Assembly: GCA_012837155.1 (NCBI GenBank)
Contig: CP051546.1
Span: forward strand, 653,474-717,473
Source: Flavobacterium sp.
GTDB taxonomy: Bacteria; Bacteroidota; Bacteroidia; Flavobacteriales; Flavobacteriaceae
Reading direction: 5' to 3'
DNA length: 64,000 nt
In this document: positions 1 through 9,558 of the stretch, in pieces
How the letters are laid out: each line of letters begins with the position of its first letter
Position numbering within the stretch: the first letter of the stretch is position 1
Notes under the pieces: model-generated
Database searches by the model: none
What the model was told of the DNA's origin: nothing
What the model saw: only the letters and a program-made list of their open reading frames with translations
Program-made: the position numbers and the translations under genes

Positions 1-556
1 TGGGCATACGTTCTTTGAATTGGTCGTCAAAGGTGTATACTGTTTTTCGAAGTAACTTGGAGCGTTCTCTCAATACATCGATGGCTAAAAACGGATTAGA
101 TCTTGATAAAGTATGTGTGGCATCAACAATAATAGACTTAGAACGGATGATGCCTTTTTCAATAGCTATGGTTACCGTTTTGTTTATCAATAGATTTAAC
201 AAGTCGGTGTCTTTCAAACGTAGTTTTCTGAATTTGGTCAACGAACTCGGATTAATAACATCGTCTTCTGGATTCATATCCAAAAAATATTTAAAGGACA
301 TATCGTAACGCGAACGTTCCACTACATCAACATCGGAAACGGTGTAAATTGTTTTAAGAAGCAAATACTTGAACATACGAACGGGACTTTCTGCCATACG
401 TCCATTATTGGTGCAGTATTTATTTAACAACTCATCGTAGATAAATGAAAAGTCTATCAAATCGTTAATTTTTCTCAAAAGATTATTCCTTGGAATAATT
501 AAATCATATAACGAGGAATGCTCGCTGAACTGTATTGTTTGTTGCTGTACTAACAT
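1..556 (-). CDS. IS1182-family transposase, N-terminal part (truncated by window edge)
   Basis: Reading from ATG at 556 gives an uninterrupted frame of 185 codons to the window edge. The N-terminal half resembles the DUF772 transposase domain, with the segment GRMAESPVRMFKYLLLKT. The start of a DDE domain follows, with a first acidic residue in KSIIVDATHT. Known family members are about 450-550 residues, so more than half is missing here only because of the window boundary. The frame has no stop or frameshift, so the copy may be intact. The family call rests on these motifs and the gene layout. Confidence 0.75.
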   Translation of the reverse strand, partial: MLVQQQTIQFSEHSSLYDLIIPRNNLLRKINDLIDFSFIYDELLNKYCTNNGRMAESPVRMFKYLLLKTIYTVSDVDVVERSRYDMSFKYFLDMNPEDDVINPSSLTKFRKLRLKDTDLLNLLINKTVTIAIEKGIIRSKSIIVDATHTLSRSNPFLAIDVLRERSKLLRKTVYTFDDQFKERMP

Positions 557-668
557 GTAAAAAACCTTATAATTACAGCTAAATATACCAAAAAAGGAGT
601 AGAAATCCTAAGCTTTCTACTCCTTTTATTTATCAATTTATTCGAAAAAAGACTTTTTCAGTACCCTC
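1..668 (-). mobile_element. IS1182-like insertion sequence, right part only
   Basis: The element runs off the left edge. Its visible end is GACTTTTTCAGTACCCTC at 651-668, matching the terminal repeats of the MITE at 16681-16890. About 22 bases inside the end lies a perfect 14-bp hairpin (around 590-628, AAAAGGAGTAGAAA against its complement), upstream of the transposase start, where it could block read-in transcription. The MITE has a similar hairpin at the same distance from its end. The flank just outside (CGGGACTCTTTTTTT) looks like the second arm of a terminator, but the other flank is outside the window, so no target duplication can be tested. Confidence 0.75.
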
Positions 669-725
669 CAATTGCGGGACTCTTTTTTTGCTTAATTTTA
701 TACCATAATTATAACAATCCCAACT

Positions 726-1163
726 TTGAAAACAATAGAACTTACCACATTCAACGAAATGTTTGCTCAAATAGAAATAATCCGTCATTTATACCCAAAT
801 ATCTCCGAAGAAAAGTACAAATCTTATCTTGAAGCAATGATTCCACGCAATTATACCCAAGTAGCGGTTTTTGAGGGTAAAAAATGCGTTGGACTTACTG
901 GTTTATGGTATGGAGTCAAACTTTGGTCTGGAAAATATATGGAAATGGACAATTTTATTGTTCATCCCGAACATCGTTCCAAGGGAATTGGCAAACTTCT
1001 AACGGATTATGTCAATCAAAAAGCAACCGATTTAGGTTGTTCGATGATTGTTCTTGATGCATTTACTGGAAATTTCCCTGCTCATCGATTCTATTATAAT
1101 CAAGGCTATAGCCCTAAAGGTTTTCATTTCATTAAAATGTTAAATGAAGAGGGATTGTCCTAA
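726..1163 (+). CDS. GNAT family N-acetyltransferase
   Basis: A 145-residue protein with the GNAT fold signature. The acetyl-CoA pyrophosphate-binding loop RSKGIGK is at about residues 84-90, and a C-terminal GNFPAHRFYYNQGY segment matches motif B of the family. Length is typical. It should transfer an acetyl group from acetyl-CoA to an amine; the substrate cannot be read from sequence. The start shown is TTG at 726; an ATG at about 760 would remove part of the first strand, so TTG is preferred. The gene stands alone just beyond the IS1182-like element, 95 bases before the flippase gene. Confidence 0.85.
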   Translation: MKTIELTTFNEMFAQIEIIRHLYPNISEEKYKSYLEAMIPRNYTQVAVFEGKKCVGLTGLWYGVKLWSGKYMEMDNFIVHPEHRSKGIGKLLTDYVNQKATDLGCSMIVLDAFTGNFPAHRFYYNQGYSPKGFHFIKMLNEEGLS

Positions 1164-1258
1164 AATGTTTATAAAAAACTGAATAGATTGAATCAACAAA
1201 ATCAATATTAAACGATAGAAATGGTTATTTTTGTTGCATAAAATTTAAAAAGAAACCC

Positions 1259-2725
1259 TTGGGATTATATAAAAATCTTTTCAAACAGACAGCCATTTAC
1301 GGACTCGCGACGGTTTTGCCTCGAATGTTCAGTTTTTTGTTAGTGCCACTCTACACCAATTTACTTCCAAAAGAAGAATACGGTAAGGTTACAATCATTT
1401 TTGCCTATATGATTTTCTTCAATGTTATTCTGGCTTACGGGATGGAAACGGCTTTTTTTAGATTTTATAATAATGAAACCAACAAAAAAGCAGTTGTCGA
1501 AACCACCATGGTTTCTGTCTTTTGGTCTACAATAATCTTCCTGTTTCCTGCATTGTTATTCCGAAATGCATTGGCCTCATTCTCGGGAATAGATGTGCAA
1601 TACATTACTTATACCATTTGGATTTTGGTGCTGGATGCATTGGTAATTGTTCCCTTTTCGAAATTGAGAGCAACCCAAAAACCAATGGCTTATGCCCTAA
1701 TCAAAATTGGGAATGTCGTTGTCAACCTTAGTTTAAATTTGTTCTTTTTATTGTATTTGCCAAAAATAGCTGCGCAACATCCGGGAGGATTTTTGAGTTC
1801 GTTGTATGTAGAAAATTTTGAAATTGGTTATATTTTTGTTTCTAACATTATGGCAAGTTTGCTGACGTTTGCGGCGTTGTCGCCCAATTATTTTTCATTA
1901 AAATGGAATTTCGATTTCGGTTTATGGCAACGCATGATGAAATACGGTTTACCAATAATGATTGCCGGAATTGCCTTTGCCATCAACGAACAATTCGATA
2001 AAATCCTGTTAGGAAAATTATTGCCAGCCAACATCGCCGATGCGCAAGTTGGAGTATATTCGGCTTGTTATAAGCTAGGATTGTTTATGGTTTTATATAG
2101 AACCGCTTACACATTAGGAATTGAACCATTCTTTTTTAGCCATGCTTCCAACGAAAATGCACCTCAAACGTATGCCACGGTTACAAAATATTTTGTCATT
2201 TTTGGGTCTTTTATTTTGTTGGCAGTCATCGTTTTTGCCGATGTTTTCAAACAACTTATGATACGTGATTCCTCCTATTGGGAGGCGATGAAAGTAGTCC
2301 CTTTAATTATTTTGGCTAATTTTTTCCTTGGAATTTACACCAACCTTTCCGTTTGGTACAAATTAATCGACAAGACTTATATTGGCGCTTATATTTCAAT
2401 TGTTGGTGCCATTGTCACTCTTGTACTCAATTTTTTGCTCATTCCCAAGATGAGTTATTATGGGTCGGCAATCGCCACCATTGCCGCTTACGGAAGTATG
2501 ATGATGATTTCATATCTGCTCGGAAACAAATATTATCCAATTCCTTATGATAGGAATAAAATAGGGGGTTATTTAGGATTATCAATTCTATTTTCAGCCA
2601 TTTCTTTCTACGGTTTCCGCGAAAATTATTTCGTTGGAATCCCATTATTAATCGGGTTTATGTATTTTATATATCACAATGAAAAAGAAATTTTAAATAG
2701 AATTTTGAGACGAAAAGCGGGTTAA
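1259..2725 (+). CDS. Oligosaccharide flippase / polysaccharide biosynthesis membrane protein (Wzx-like)
   Basis: A 488-residue integral membrane protein with about 12-14 hydrophobic segments along its length. It opens with FKQTAIYGLATVLPRMFSFL, the N-terminal signature of PST/MATE-type flippases that move lipid-linked sugars across the inner membrane. The TTG start at 1259 is the only one that keeps the conserved first helix. The gene lies upstream of dut and a sugar-nucleotide pyrophosphorylase, which suits a role in envelope glycan assembly. The transported glycan is unknown. Confidence 0.85.
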   Translation: MGLYKNLFKQTAIYGLATVLPRMFSFLLVPLYTNLLPKEEYGKVTIIFAYMIFFNVILAYGMETAFFRFYNNETNKKAVVETTMVSVFWSTIIFLFPALLFRNALASFSGIDVQYITYTIWILVLDALVIVPFSKLRATQKPMAYALIKIGNVVVNLSLNLFFLLYLPKIAAQHPGGFLSSLYVENFEIGYIFVSNIMASLLTFAALSPNYFSLKWNFDFGLWQRMMKYGLPIMIAGIAFAINEQFDKILLGKLLPANIADAQVGVYSACYKLGLFMVLYRTAYTLGIEPFFFSHASNENAPQTYATVTKYFVIFGSFILLAVIVFADVFKQLMIRDSSYWEAMKVVPLIILANFFLGIYTNLSVWYKLIDKTYIGAYISIVGAIVTLVLNFLLIPKMSYYGSAIATIAAYGSMMMISYLLGNKYYPIPYDRNKIGGYLGLSILFSAISFYGFRENYFVGIPLLIGFMYFIYHNEKEILNRILRRKAG

Positions 2726-2883
2726 CTTTTTTGGAGCTATTTCCTGCCATCCCTTACAAACAAAGTTCATTGAACTCCAAATAAAATAAATGTTAAGTGA
2801 AGTAATCTTTTCTTTAAAAAGGAAAAGGATTTTCACTTCTATCAGGACTAAAAACCCAAAACCTAACACCCAAAATCCAGAAT

Positions 2884-3318
2884 ATGACCATTAATATCAT
2901 CAACAAATCGCAACACGACTTGCCCAACTATGAAACCATAGCCTCGGCAGGAATGGATTTAAGAGCCAATCTAACCGAATCCATAACCTTGAAACCATTA
3001 GAAAGAACCATCGTAAAAACCGGACTTTTTATCGAATTACCCATAGGTTACGAAGCCCAAGTGCGTCCGAGAAGCGGCTTGGCTGCCAAAAAAGGAATCA
3101 CAGTACTCAATTCGCCTGGAACTGTGGATGCCGATTACCGTGGAGAAATTGGTGTGATTTTAGTAAATTTATCCAATGAAGTTTTTGTCATCGAAAACGG
3201 CGAACGCATCGCCCAACTCATCATCGCCAAACACGAAAGAGCCGAATGGATTGAAGTTCAAGAATTATCTGAAACTAGTAGGGGTAAAGGTGGTTTTGGC
3301 AGTACAGGAGTGAAATAA
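2884..3318 (+). CDS. dut: dUTP diphosphatase (dUTPase)
   Basis: A 144-residue trimeric-type dUTPase, hydrolysing dUTP to dUMP and pyrophosphate, which keeps uracil out of DNA and feeds dTTP synthesis. All five family motifs are visible in order: [32 protein letters not shown] (with the catalytic Asp), ERIAQLII, and [10 protein letters not shown] near the C-terminus. Length is standard. The ATG at 2884 starts the first strand directly. It lies 158 bases after the flippase stop, probably in a loosely spaced operon. Confidence 0.96.
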   Translation: MTINIINKSQHDLPNYETIASAGMDLRANLTESITLKPLERTIVKTGLFIELPIGYEAQVRPRSGLAAKKGITVLNSPGTVDADYRGEIGVILVNLSNEVFVIENGERIAQLIIAKHERAEWIEVQELSETSRGKGGFGSTGVK

Positions 3319-3421
3319 ATATATTTATTTGAATTTCAAGATTCGTTATTCAACATTCAACCTTTTTTAATTTTGAACAGCAAACGTCGAAAAACGAATT
3401 TTTAATTTAAAAACTAAGGTT

Positions 3422-3791
3422 ATGAAACAATTTGATTTACACGAAAGGCTTATAGATTTTGCAGTAATGATAATCGAAATCACAGAATAATTTAAACAGC
3501 AGTAAGGAGGGTAATCACTTATCAGGACAAATAGTCCGTTCAGGCACTTCACCTTCTTTAAATTATAGCGAGGCTCAAAGTGCAGAATCTAGAAATGATT
3601 TTATTCATAAAATGTCGATAGTATTAAAAGAATTGAGGGAGACACATTCTTGTTTAAAAAGAATTCAAAGAGCAAAATTATATCAAAAAGAAGAAGAAAT
3701 ATTAGTTTTATCAATAAAGGAAAATAATGAATTAATTTCAATATTTGTAAAAAGTATAGAAACATCCAAATCAAAATTAAACACTAAATAA
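3422..3791 (+). pseudogene. Four helix bundle protein (S23-type), frameshifted
   Basis: Two overlapping frames together spell one small four-helix-bundle protein (TIGR02436/S23-like). The first gives MKQFDLHERLIDFAVMIIEI; after a one-base shift near 3485-3490 the second continues with GNHLSGQIVRSGTSPSLNY, then AESRNDFIHKMSIVLKELRET, both hallmarks of the family. Removing one base gives about 122 residues, the usual family length. The function of these proteins is unknown; many copies are scattered in Bacteroidota genomes. It could be a true pseudogene or one of the many apparent indel errors in this window. Confidence 0.75.
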
Positions 3792-3887
3792 TTATGAATT
3801 TTGAAATCCGTTGTTGTGTAGTTGATGTTTTTTAATTTTGAATAACGAACACGCAACAACGAATTTTGAAGTTTTAAATATAAAAAA

Positions 3888-4898
3888 ATGAAAATAATAG
3901 TACCAATGGCGGGTCGTGGTTCACGTCTTCGCCCACACACATTAACCATTCCTAAACCCTTAATCCCAATTGCCGGAAAACCAATCGTACATCGATTAGT
4001 CGAAGATATTGCAGGCGTTTTGAATCAGGATATTGAGGAAATCGCTTTCGTTATTCACGAAAGTTTTGGCAAAAAAGTAGAAGAAGAATTAATCGCAATT
4101 GCCGAAAAATTGGGTTCAAAAGGAACAATTTATTACCAAAACGAAGCCCTTGGAACAGGTCACGCCATTATGTGTGCCAAAGATTCCTTGAGTGGACCTG
4201 CCGTTATTGCGTATGCGGATACTTTGATTCGTGCCGATTTCGATTTAGATCAAAATGCCGATAGCGTGATTTGGGTAAAACAAGTCGATCATCCAGAAGC
4301 TTTTGGCGTGGTCAACTTGAACGAAGCGAATCAAATTATTGAATTGGTCGAAAAACCTAAAGAATTTGTTTCGGATCTTGCGGTTATCGGGATTTACTAT
4401 TTCAAAGATGTTGCCGTTTTGAAAAATGAATTGCAATACGTGCTGGATAATAATATTATTCACGGTGGAGAATATCAAATCAATGACGGAATTAAGCAAA
4501 TGATGGCTAAGGGTATGGTTTTTGTGCCGGGAGAAGTCGCTGAGTGGATGGATTGCGGAAATAAAGAGGTTACAGTTGAAACTAATTCGAGAATGCTTGG
4601 ATTTTTACATAATGATGGCGAGCATTTGGTAGATTATGATGTAAAATTAGAGAATTCAACTATTATTCCGCCTTGTTATATTGGCGAAGATGTGGTTTTG
4701 ATTAATGCAACTGTGGGACCAAATGTGTCCTTAGGAAAAGGATGTCACGTGAGTAACAGTTCTATAAAAAACAGTTTGGTACAAACGCATTCGCACATAA
4801 AAAATGCTAATTTAGATAATGCGATGATTGGGAATTATGCTAGTTTTGACGGGAATTTTACCAGCATTAGTATTGGAGATTATTCTGTTTTGGAGTAA
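3888..4898 (+). CDS. Sugar-phosphate nucleotidyltransferase with C-terminal beta-helix
   Basis: A 336-residue enzyme whose first 230 residues form a nucleotidyltransferase domain with the diagnostic MAGRGSRLRPHTLTIPKPL loop. It should condense a sugar-1-phosphate with an NTP to give NDP-sugar. The remaining 100 residues contain hexapeptide-like repeats (IIPPCYIGEDVVLINATVGP), suggesting a left-handed beta helix as in GlmU or bifunctional RmlA relatives. The exact sugar cannot be told. It sits between dut and a TPR gene in a cell-envelope cluster with a flippase, DUF4292 and EnvC-type genes. Confidence 0.88.
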   Translation: MKIIVPMAGRGSRLRPHTLTIPKPLIPIAGKPIVHRLVEDIAGVLNQDIEEIAFVIHESFGKKVEEELIAIAEKLGSKGTIYYQNEALGTGHAIMCAKDSLSGPAVIAYADTLIRADFDLDQNADSVIWVKQVDHPEAFGVVNLNEANQIIELVEKPKEFVSDLAVIGIYYFKDVAVLKNELQYVLDNNIIHGGEYQINDGIKQMMAKGMVFVPGEVAEWMDCGNKEVTVETNSRMLGFLHNDGEHLVDYDVKLENSTIIPPCYIGEDVVLINATVGPNVSLGKGCHVSNSSIKNSLVQTHSHIKNANLDNAMIGNYASFDGNFTSISIGDYSVLE

Positions 4899-4913
4899 TT
4901 TAGTAGCTATTAT

Positions 4914-4973
4914 TTGTCACATCGAGCGCAGTCGAGATGCAAGAATTGTTCTCGACTGCGCTCGATGTGACAA
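4914..4973. repeat. REP-like palindromic repeat, perfect copy
   Basis: Two perfect 24-base arms (4914-4937 and 4950-4973), beginning TTGTCACATCGAGCGCAGTC, are separated by 12 bases. Related copies lie at 11701-11781 (degenerate) and 14201-14230 (partial). All are intergenic or in leader sequence. Translated, they give the stray peptide CHLERSRE or CHIERSRE, which produces false ORF extensions. It resembles REP or BIME elements. No RAYT transposase is present in the window. Confidence 0.85.
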
Positions 4974-5012
4974 TTGACTAATTTTAATAGTGTCAGTATA
5001 CAAACAACATAA

Positions 5013-6362
5013 ATGAAAAAAACGGTTTCATTCTTTTTATTCTTGGTTTTGCTTTGCAATTCGGCTTTGCTATTGGCACAAACGGAACCAGAATCTATTG
5101 TTCCTGAAACCGACAAATTCGAGGATTATTTCTATGAATCTTTGAAACAAAAAGGAATCGAAAATTATGACAAAGCCATAGAAGCGTTGGAAGAATGTTC
5201 GAAAATAAAACCCAATGATGCCATTGTTTATTTTGAATTGGGAAAGAATTATTTGGCATCAAAGGAGTATGAACGCGCGTATCATTCATTCGAAAAAGCC
5301 ACTCAAATTGATTCGACGAACAAATGGTTTTGGCTGGGAATGTATGATGTGAATTATCAAACTAAAAATTATAATCGGGCAATTGATGTGGTTAATAAAT
5401 TGATTGAGTTTGACGAAATTTACAAAGAAGATTTGGTTTCGCTTTATATGAACACACAACAATTTGACAAAGCACTTCATCTTATCAATGAATTGAATGA
5501 TAAAATTGGAAAATCGGACAGAAGGGAATTATATAAAACACAGATTTTGTCCCAAGGGAAATATCAAAATGCCGAGATAGCCAATCTAATCGACCAAATC
5601 AATAAATATCCAAAGGTGGAGTCGAATTATACAGCTTTGATTAAACTGTATTCGGAAAATAATGAAAATGAAAAAGCACTCGAAACTACCCGAAAACTGG
5701 AAGCGGAAATTCCAACATCGGAATGGGCGCAAATAGGTTTGTTTAAACATTATGTAGACCATAATGAAGGAAGAAAAGCAATAAATTCGATGAATATGGT
5801 TTTGGCGAGTGCCAAAATAGATGCTAAGATAAAGCATCGAATCTTGAATGAATTTTTGATTTTTGTAGATACAAATCCTCAGTATGCCTCAGATTTGGAA
5901 AAAGCCATTTCTTATTTTGATACGGATCCAGATATAAATGTAGTCAAAGAAATAGGGAAATATTACCATAATAAAAAGCAGTGGGACAAAGCGGTTCAGT
6001 ATTATGAGAAAACTTTGAAAAATAATTTAGGCGAAGATCTCGAAACTAATTTACTTTTGTTTCAAGCCTACACCGAGACAAAGAAATTTGATGTATTGGC
6101 TCAAAAAGCAACGGCAATGGTTGAAATTTTCCCGACCCAGCCTCAGTTTTATTATTTTGCGGGTTTGGCAAACAATCAGTTAAAGCAATTCAAAAAGGCA
6201 AAAGAAATGCTGGAAATGGGGATGGATTATCTGGTTGGCGAACGGGTTTTGGAAATTAATTTCAATATTCAACTTGGAGAAGCTTACAATGGTTTGGGCG
6301 ATTTCAAGAAAAAAGAACTTTATTTTTCTAAGGCAGATGAATTATTAAAAAACAAAAAATAA
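5013..6362 (+). CDS. Secreted tetratricopeptide repeat protein
   Basis: A 449-residue protein with a clear signal peptide (residues 1-22, ending LLLAQ). Helical TPR repeats follow, for example about 47-120 (ENYDKAIEALEECSKIKPND, then YFELGKNYLASKEYERAYHS) and again in the C-terminal third (KKQWDKAVQYYEKTLKNN). TPR arrays mediate protein contacts; this one should act in the periplasm or at the outer membrane. The stop codon TAA at 6360-6362 lies inside the target duplication of the IS1595 element. Before that insertion DUF4292 began 10 bases downstream, so the two were almost certainly one operon. Confidence 0.88.
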   Translation: MKKTVSFFLFLVLLCNSALLLAQTEPESIVPETDKFEDYFYESLKQKGIENYDKAIEALEECSKIKPNDAIVYFELGKNYLASKEYERAYHSFEKATQIDSTNKWFWLGMYDVNYQTKNYNRAIDVVNKLIEFDEIYKEDLVSLYMNTQQFDKALHLINELNDKIGKSDRRELYKTQILSQGKYQNAEIANLIDQINKYPKVESNYTALIKLYSENNENEKALETTRKLEAEIPTSEWAQIGLFKHYVDHNEGRKAINSMNMVLASAKIDAKIKHRILNEFLIFVDTNPQYASDLEKAISYFDTDPDINVVKEIGKYYHNKKQWDKAVQYYEKTLKNNLGEDLETNLLLFQAYTETKKFDVLAQKATAMVEIFPTQPQFYYFAGLANNQLKQFKKAKEMLEMGMDYLVGERVLEINFNIQLGEAYNGLGDFKKKELYFSKADELLKNKK

Positions 6363-6365
6363 ATA

Positions 6366-7352
6366 TTTGATTGTCCGTAATTACACATAATTGAATAAAA
6401 AGCCTTATATTTGATAAAAAAATAGCGATGAATCTATTCAATTTTACGGCAAATTTTGGGAGTGAAGAGTCTTGTAGACTTCATTTTAAAGAAGAAAGAG
6501 ATAAAATCGGAGTTCAATGTAAATGCGGAAGCAAAGAACATTTTTGGATAAAAAGCAGATGGAGTTATGAATGTAAAAAATGTAGGAGCAGAATTTCGTT
6601 ACGTAGCGGAACGATAATGCAAAGTTCTAATTTATCATTTTTGATTTGGTACAAAACGATGTTCCTTTTAACGGCAACAAAAAAAGGATTCTCAAGTAAA
6701 GAAATTCAAAAGCAGCTGGGTTTGAAACGTTACGAACCAGTTTGGTCTATGGTTCATAAGTTGCGAAAAGCAATGGGTAATAGGGATGCGCGTTATACTC
6801 TGGAAGGAATGATTGAATTTGACGAAGGATATTTTACAATTGAATCTTCTGAAATTGAACAAGAAAAAGGAATTCGTGGGCGTGGTGCTGTTGGAAAATC
6901 CAACGTTGCAATTATGGCAGAGTCAACAATTTTAGAAGATATTGAAACTGGGGGAAAATCAAATCATTGCAGATATTTTAAAGCAAAGGTCTTGACAGAT
7001 CATACATCGGAACAGATAAATCAAACAATCCAGGAATCTATTTCTGAAAAAAGTATTCTATTTACAGACAAAAGCACATCATATATAGATATTGCAGATT
7101 ATGTAGAGATACATATTACAGAAAAATCGAATAAAGAAACAACAACAGAAACTTTAAGATGGGTACATATTGCAATTAGTAATGCTAAAAGGAATTTCTT
7201 AGGAAATTTCCACAAAATTAAAGGAAAATATCTCCAATTATACCTAAACGAGTTCGTTTACAAGCTTAATAGACGGTATTTTGAGGAAAAATTATTTGAT
7301 AGACTAGTAATAGCAAGCATTACAGGGTTATGACTAAAAACGGACAATCAAA
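6366..7352 (+). mobile_element. IS1595-like insertion sequence (copy 1), intact ends
   Basis: The 987-bp element is bounded by TTTGATTGTCCGT and its inverse (13-bp terminal inverted repeats). It is flanked by the 8-bp direct repeat AATAAATA at 6358-6365 and 7353-7360, the duplication size expected of IS1595. It sits at the TPR stop codon and separates that gene from DUF4292. The TPR stop survives because the duplicated target contains TAA. Downstream genes lose their direct link to the upstream promoter unless transcription reads through or starts in the IS. Confidence 0.92.
6428..7333 (+). CDS. IS1595-family transposase (ISXO2-like DDE)
   Basis: A complete 301-residue transposase. It has an N-terminal zinc ribbon (CKCGSKEHFWI and YECKKCRSRISLRSGT, residues about 32-61), a helical middle, and a DDE-type ISXO2 domain starting MIEFDEGYFTIE around residue 130. 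A second acidic residue lies in SILFTDKSTSY, and the C-terminal segment HKIKGKYLQLYLNEFVYKLN is typical of the family. No frameshift is seen, so this copy could be active. It fills the element between the inverted repeats. Confidence 0.92.
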   Translation: MNLFNFTANFGSEESCRLHFKEERDKIGVQCKCGSKEHFWIKSRWSYECKKCRSRISLRSGTIMQSSNLSFLIWYKTMFLLTATKKGFSSKEIQKQLGLKRYEPVWSMVHKLRKAMGNRDARYTLEGMIEFDEGYFTIESSEIEQEKGIRGRGAVGKSNVAIMAESTILEDIETGGKSNHCRYFKAKVLTDHTSEQINQTIQESISEKSILFTDKSTSYIDIADYVEIHITEKSNKETTTETLRWVHIAISNAKRNFLGNFHKIKGKYLQLYLNEFVYKLNRRYFEEKLFDRLVIASITGL

Positions 7353-7367
7353 AATAAATATATCCAA

Positions 7368-8156
7368 ATGAAAAAACAGCTGCTACTAATGATACTTGTT
7401 GGGTTTACTAGTTCACTTACTTTGGTTTCTTGTAAATCGAAAGCAATTGCGGCAGAAGCTACAAAGACAGCAACTTATTTGAAAGCGAACAAAGTAATAG
7501 AAAATTATTACAACAATAAAACGAACTTTTCTACATTATATATAAAAGCAGATGTGCAATATTCGGATGAGAAGCAAACACAAAATGTTACGGCCGAAAT
7601 AAAAATCAAGAAAGACGAACAAATTTTAATTAGCATTCGTTTTTTGGGAATTACGATGGCAAAAGCTTTGATTACGCCAACGGCAGTAAACTATTATGAA
7701 AAGATAAATGGCAATTATTTTGAAGGAGATTTTAGCGGATTGACTCAATGGTTAGGAACAGATTTGGATTTTAATAAAATTCAAAATATGCTATTAGGAC
7801 AAGCAATAGATGATTTAAAAAGCGGAAAATATATGGAATCTATCGTAGATCAAACGTATAGACTGGACGATGCCTTAGACAGCAACACCAAGAAATCCTT
7901 CTATTTTGACGCCAATAAATTTTATGTTACAAAACAGGAAATCACGCAAACTGCCGAAGGAAGAATGATCCAGATTGTTTATTCTAATAACAAGGTGTAC
8001 AATGAAGGAATAGTGCCTTTGAATGTTCTTATTAACACTTTTCAGCAGGGTCGTAAAACCGAAATCAATTTAGATTATAATACCGTAACCTTTAATGAAG
8101 AATTTTCTTTTCCTTATAGCGTTCCAAATGGTTACAAAAGAATTTTAATTAAGTAA
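7368..8156 (+). CDS. DUF4292 domain lipoprotein
   Basis: A 262-residue predicted lipoprotein. The signal peptide ends with lipobox LVSC (Cys at about 22), followed by a basic stretch and the body typical of DUF4292 (FSTLYIKADVQYSD, ILISIRFLGITMAKALITPT). The family is restricted to Bacteroidota and resembles LolA/LolB-like beta-sheet lipoproteins in general pattern, but its function is unknown. It was originally 10 bases from the upstream TPR gene and is immediately followed by the EnvC/M23-type gene, so a joint role in envelope maintenance is likely. The ATG at 7368 lies 8 bases past the IS target duplication. Confidence 0.85.
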   Translation: MKKQLLLMILVGFTSSLTLVSCKSKAIAAEATKTATYLKANKVIENYYNNKTNFSTLYIKADVQYSDEKQTQNVTAEIKIKKDEQILISIRFLGITMAKALITPTAVNYYEKINGNYFEGDFSGLTQWLGTDLDFNKIQNMLLGQAIDDLKSGKYMESIVDQTYRLDDALDSNTKKSFYFDANKFYVTKQEITQTAEGRMIQIVYSNNKVYNEGIVPLNVLINTFQQGRKTEINLDYNTVTFNEEFSFPYSVPNGYKRILIK

Positions 8157-8179
8157 ATTTGCATAAATATATTTTTAAG

Positions 8180-9486
8180 ATGCCAAAATTTCTCCTAAGC
8201 CTGATTTTTATATGCTTAACTTCGCAACTGTGGAGTCAGTCTACACAACAAGAAAAATTAGAAGAACGAAAAGCCCAAATTCAAAAAGAAATTAGGGAAA
8301 ATGAAGCTTTATTGCAATCGGTAAAGAAAAAAGAAAAGTCGGCGGTAAACGTATTTATGATACAAACCAATAAAATTAAACTTAAGGAAAGCCTCATTAA
8401 TACTACCGAAAAGCAAACCAAGTTGTTGAGTAATGATATGTATATCAATCAGATAGAAATCAACAAACTTAACAGAGAATTGACCGCTCTTAAGGAAGAT
8501 TATGCCAGAATGATTGTAAAATCATACAAAAGCCGCTCAGAACAAAGTAGAGCGATGTTTATACTGTCGTCCAATAGTTTTCAGCAAGCGTATAAACGAG
8601 TTCAATACATGAAGCAATATACGAATTACAGAAAATTGCAGGGCGAGGAAATAAAATCAAAATCGGATGAACTTCTTGTTTTCAACGGAAAGTTAAATGT
8701 TCAAAAAACAGCCAAGCAAAAGTTAATTGCCGAAAACGAAAAAGAAAGATTGTCCTTGTTAAAGGAAAACAGGAGCAAGAAAAGCTGGTAAAAACGATTA
8801 AAAAAGACAAAAATAAAATTGCCTCCGAAATAAAGAAAAAACAACAGGAAGCAAAAGCCATCGATAGACAAATTGAACGATTAATTCGCGAAGCTATTGC
8901 CGAAGCGAATAGAAAGGCAGCTATGGAAAAAGCCATGGAAAAAGCCAAAGCTGAATCGAAAGGAGGAGATACAAAAGCAGAAATCAAAACACGTGCAAAA
9001 GCGATTGTTTCTTCCTCTGCGGCGGTTTCTTCTTCAAAAATGGAATTAACAGCAGAGTCAAAAATTTTAGCCGATAATTTTAAAGCCAATAGAGGAAAGC
9101 TACCTTGGCCAGTAGAAAAAGGGTTTGTGTCTTTGGCTTATGGTAACCAGCCGGATCCTGTTTTTAGCTCAATAACTGTTCATAATAGTGGGGTAGAAAT
9201 TACCACAAATGAGGGCGCAAGTGCCCGTGCTGTTTTTGCTGGAGAAGTAGCAAGCATTATGATTTTGTCTCCCGTAAATAAAGCAGTAATGATTCAGCAC
9301 GGAGATTATTTTACGGTATATCAAAATTTAAGTGCTGTGTATGTTAGCAAAGGTGATAAGGTGGGTGTAAAACAAAGTATTGGAAAAATAAAAACGAATG
9401 GAAGCACCGGAAAAACGGTATTAAAGTTTACGGTTTCACAAAATACAACTTACGAAAATCCAGCCAGTTGGTTGTTTAATATGTAA
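8180..9486 (+). CDS. EnvC-like murein hydrolase activator / M23 family protein (one-base frameshift)
   Basis: One protein in two frames: a signal peptide (MPKFLLSLIFICLTSQLWSQ), long coiled coil to about residue 200, then a C-terminal LytM/M23 domain (PWPVEKGFVSLAYGNQPDP to ASWLFNM). The frame breaks in an A-run at 8765-8768: restoring one A joins SLLKEKQ to EQEKLVKTIKKD and gives 435 residues, the family length. The LytM part lacks the HxxxD and HxH zinc ligands as far as I can see, as in EnvC activators, so it probably activates amidases instead of cutting murein. ATG 8180 is preferred over TTG 8159 because it begins the signal peptide. Confidence 0.85.
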
Positions 9487-9558
9487 TACAAAAAAGTATC
9501 ATTTAAGATTAGATATATTCAAGTGATTTCGCCAAGTTTAGCTTAGAACAACAAGTAA

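Noticed and set aside
8682-9089. Long minus-strand open frame opposite the EnvC-type gene
   Set aside because: Its Ala/Phe/Ser-rich composition mirrors the Lys/Glu/Ala coiled coil on the coding strand.
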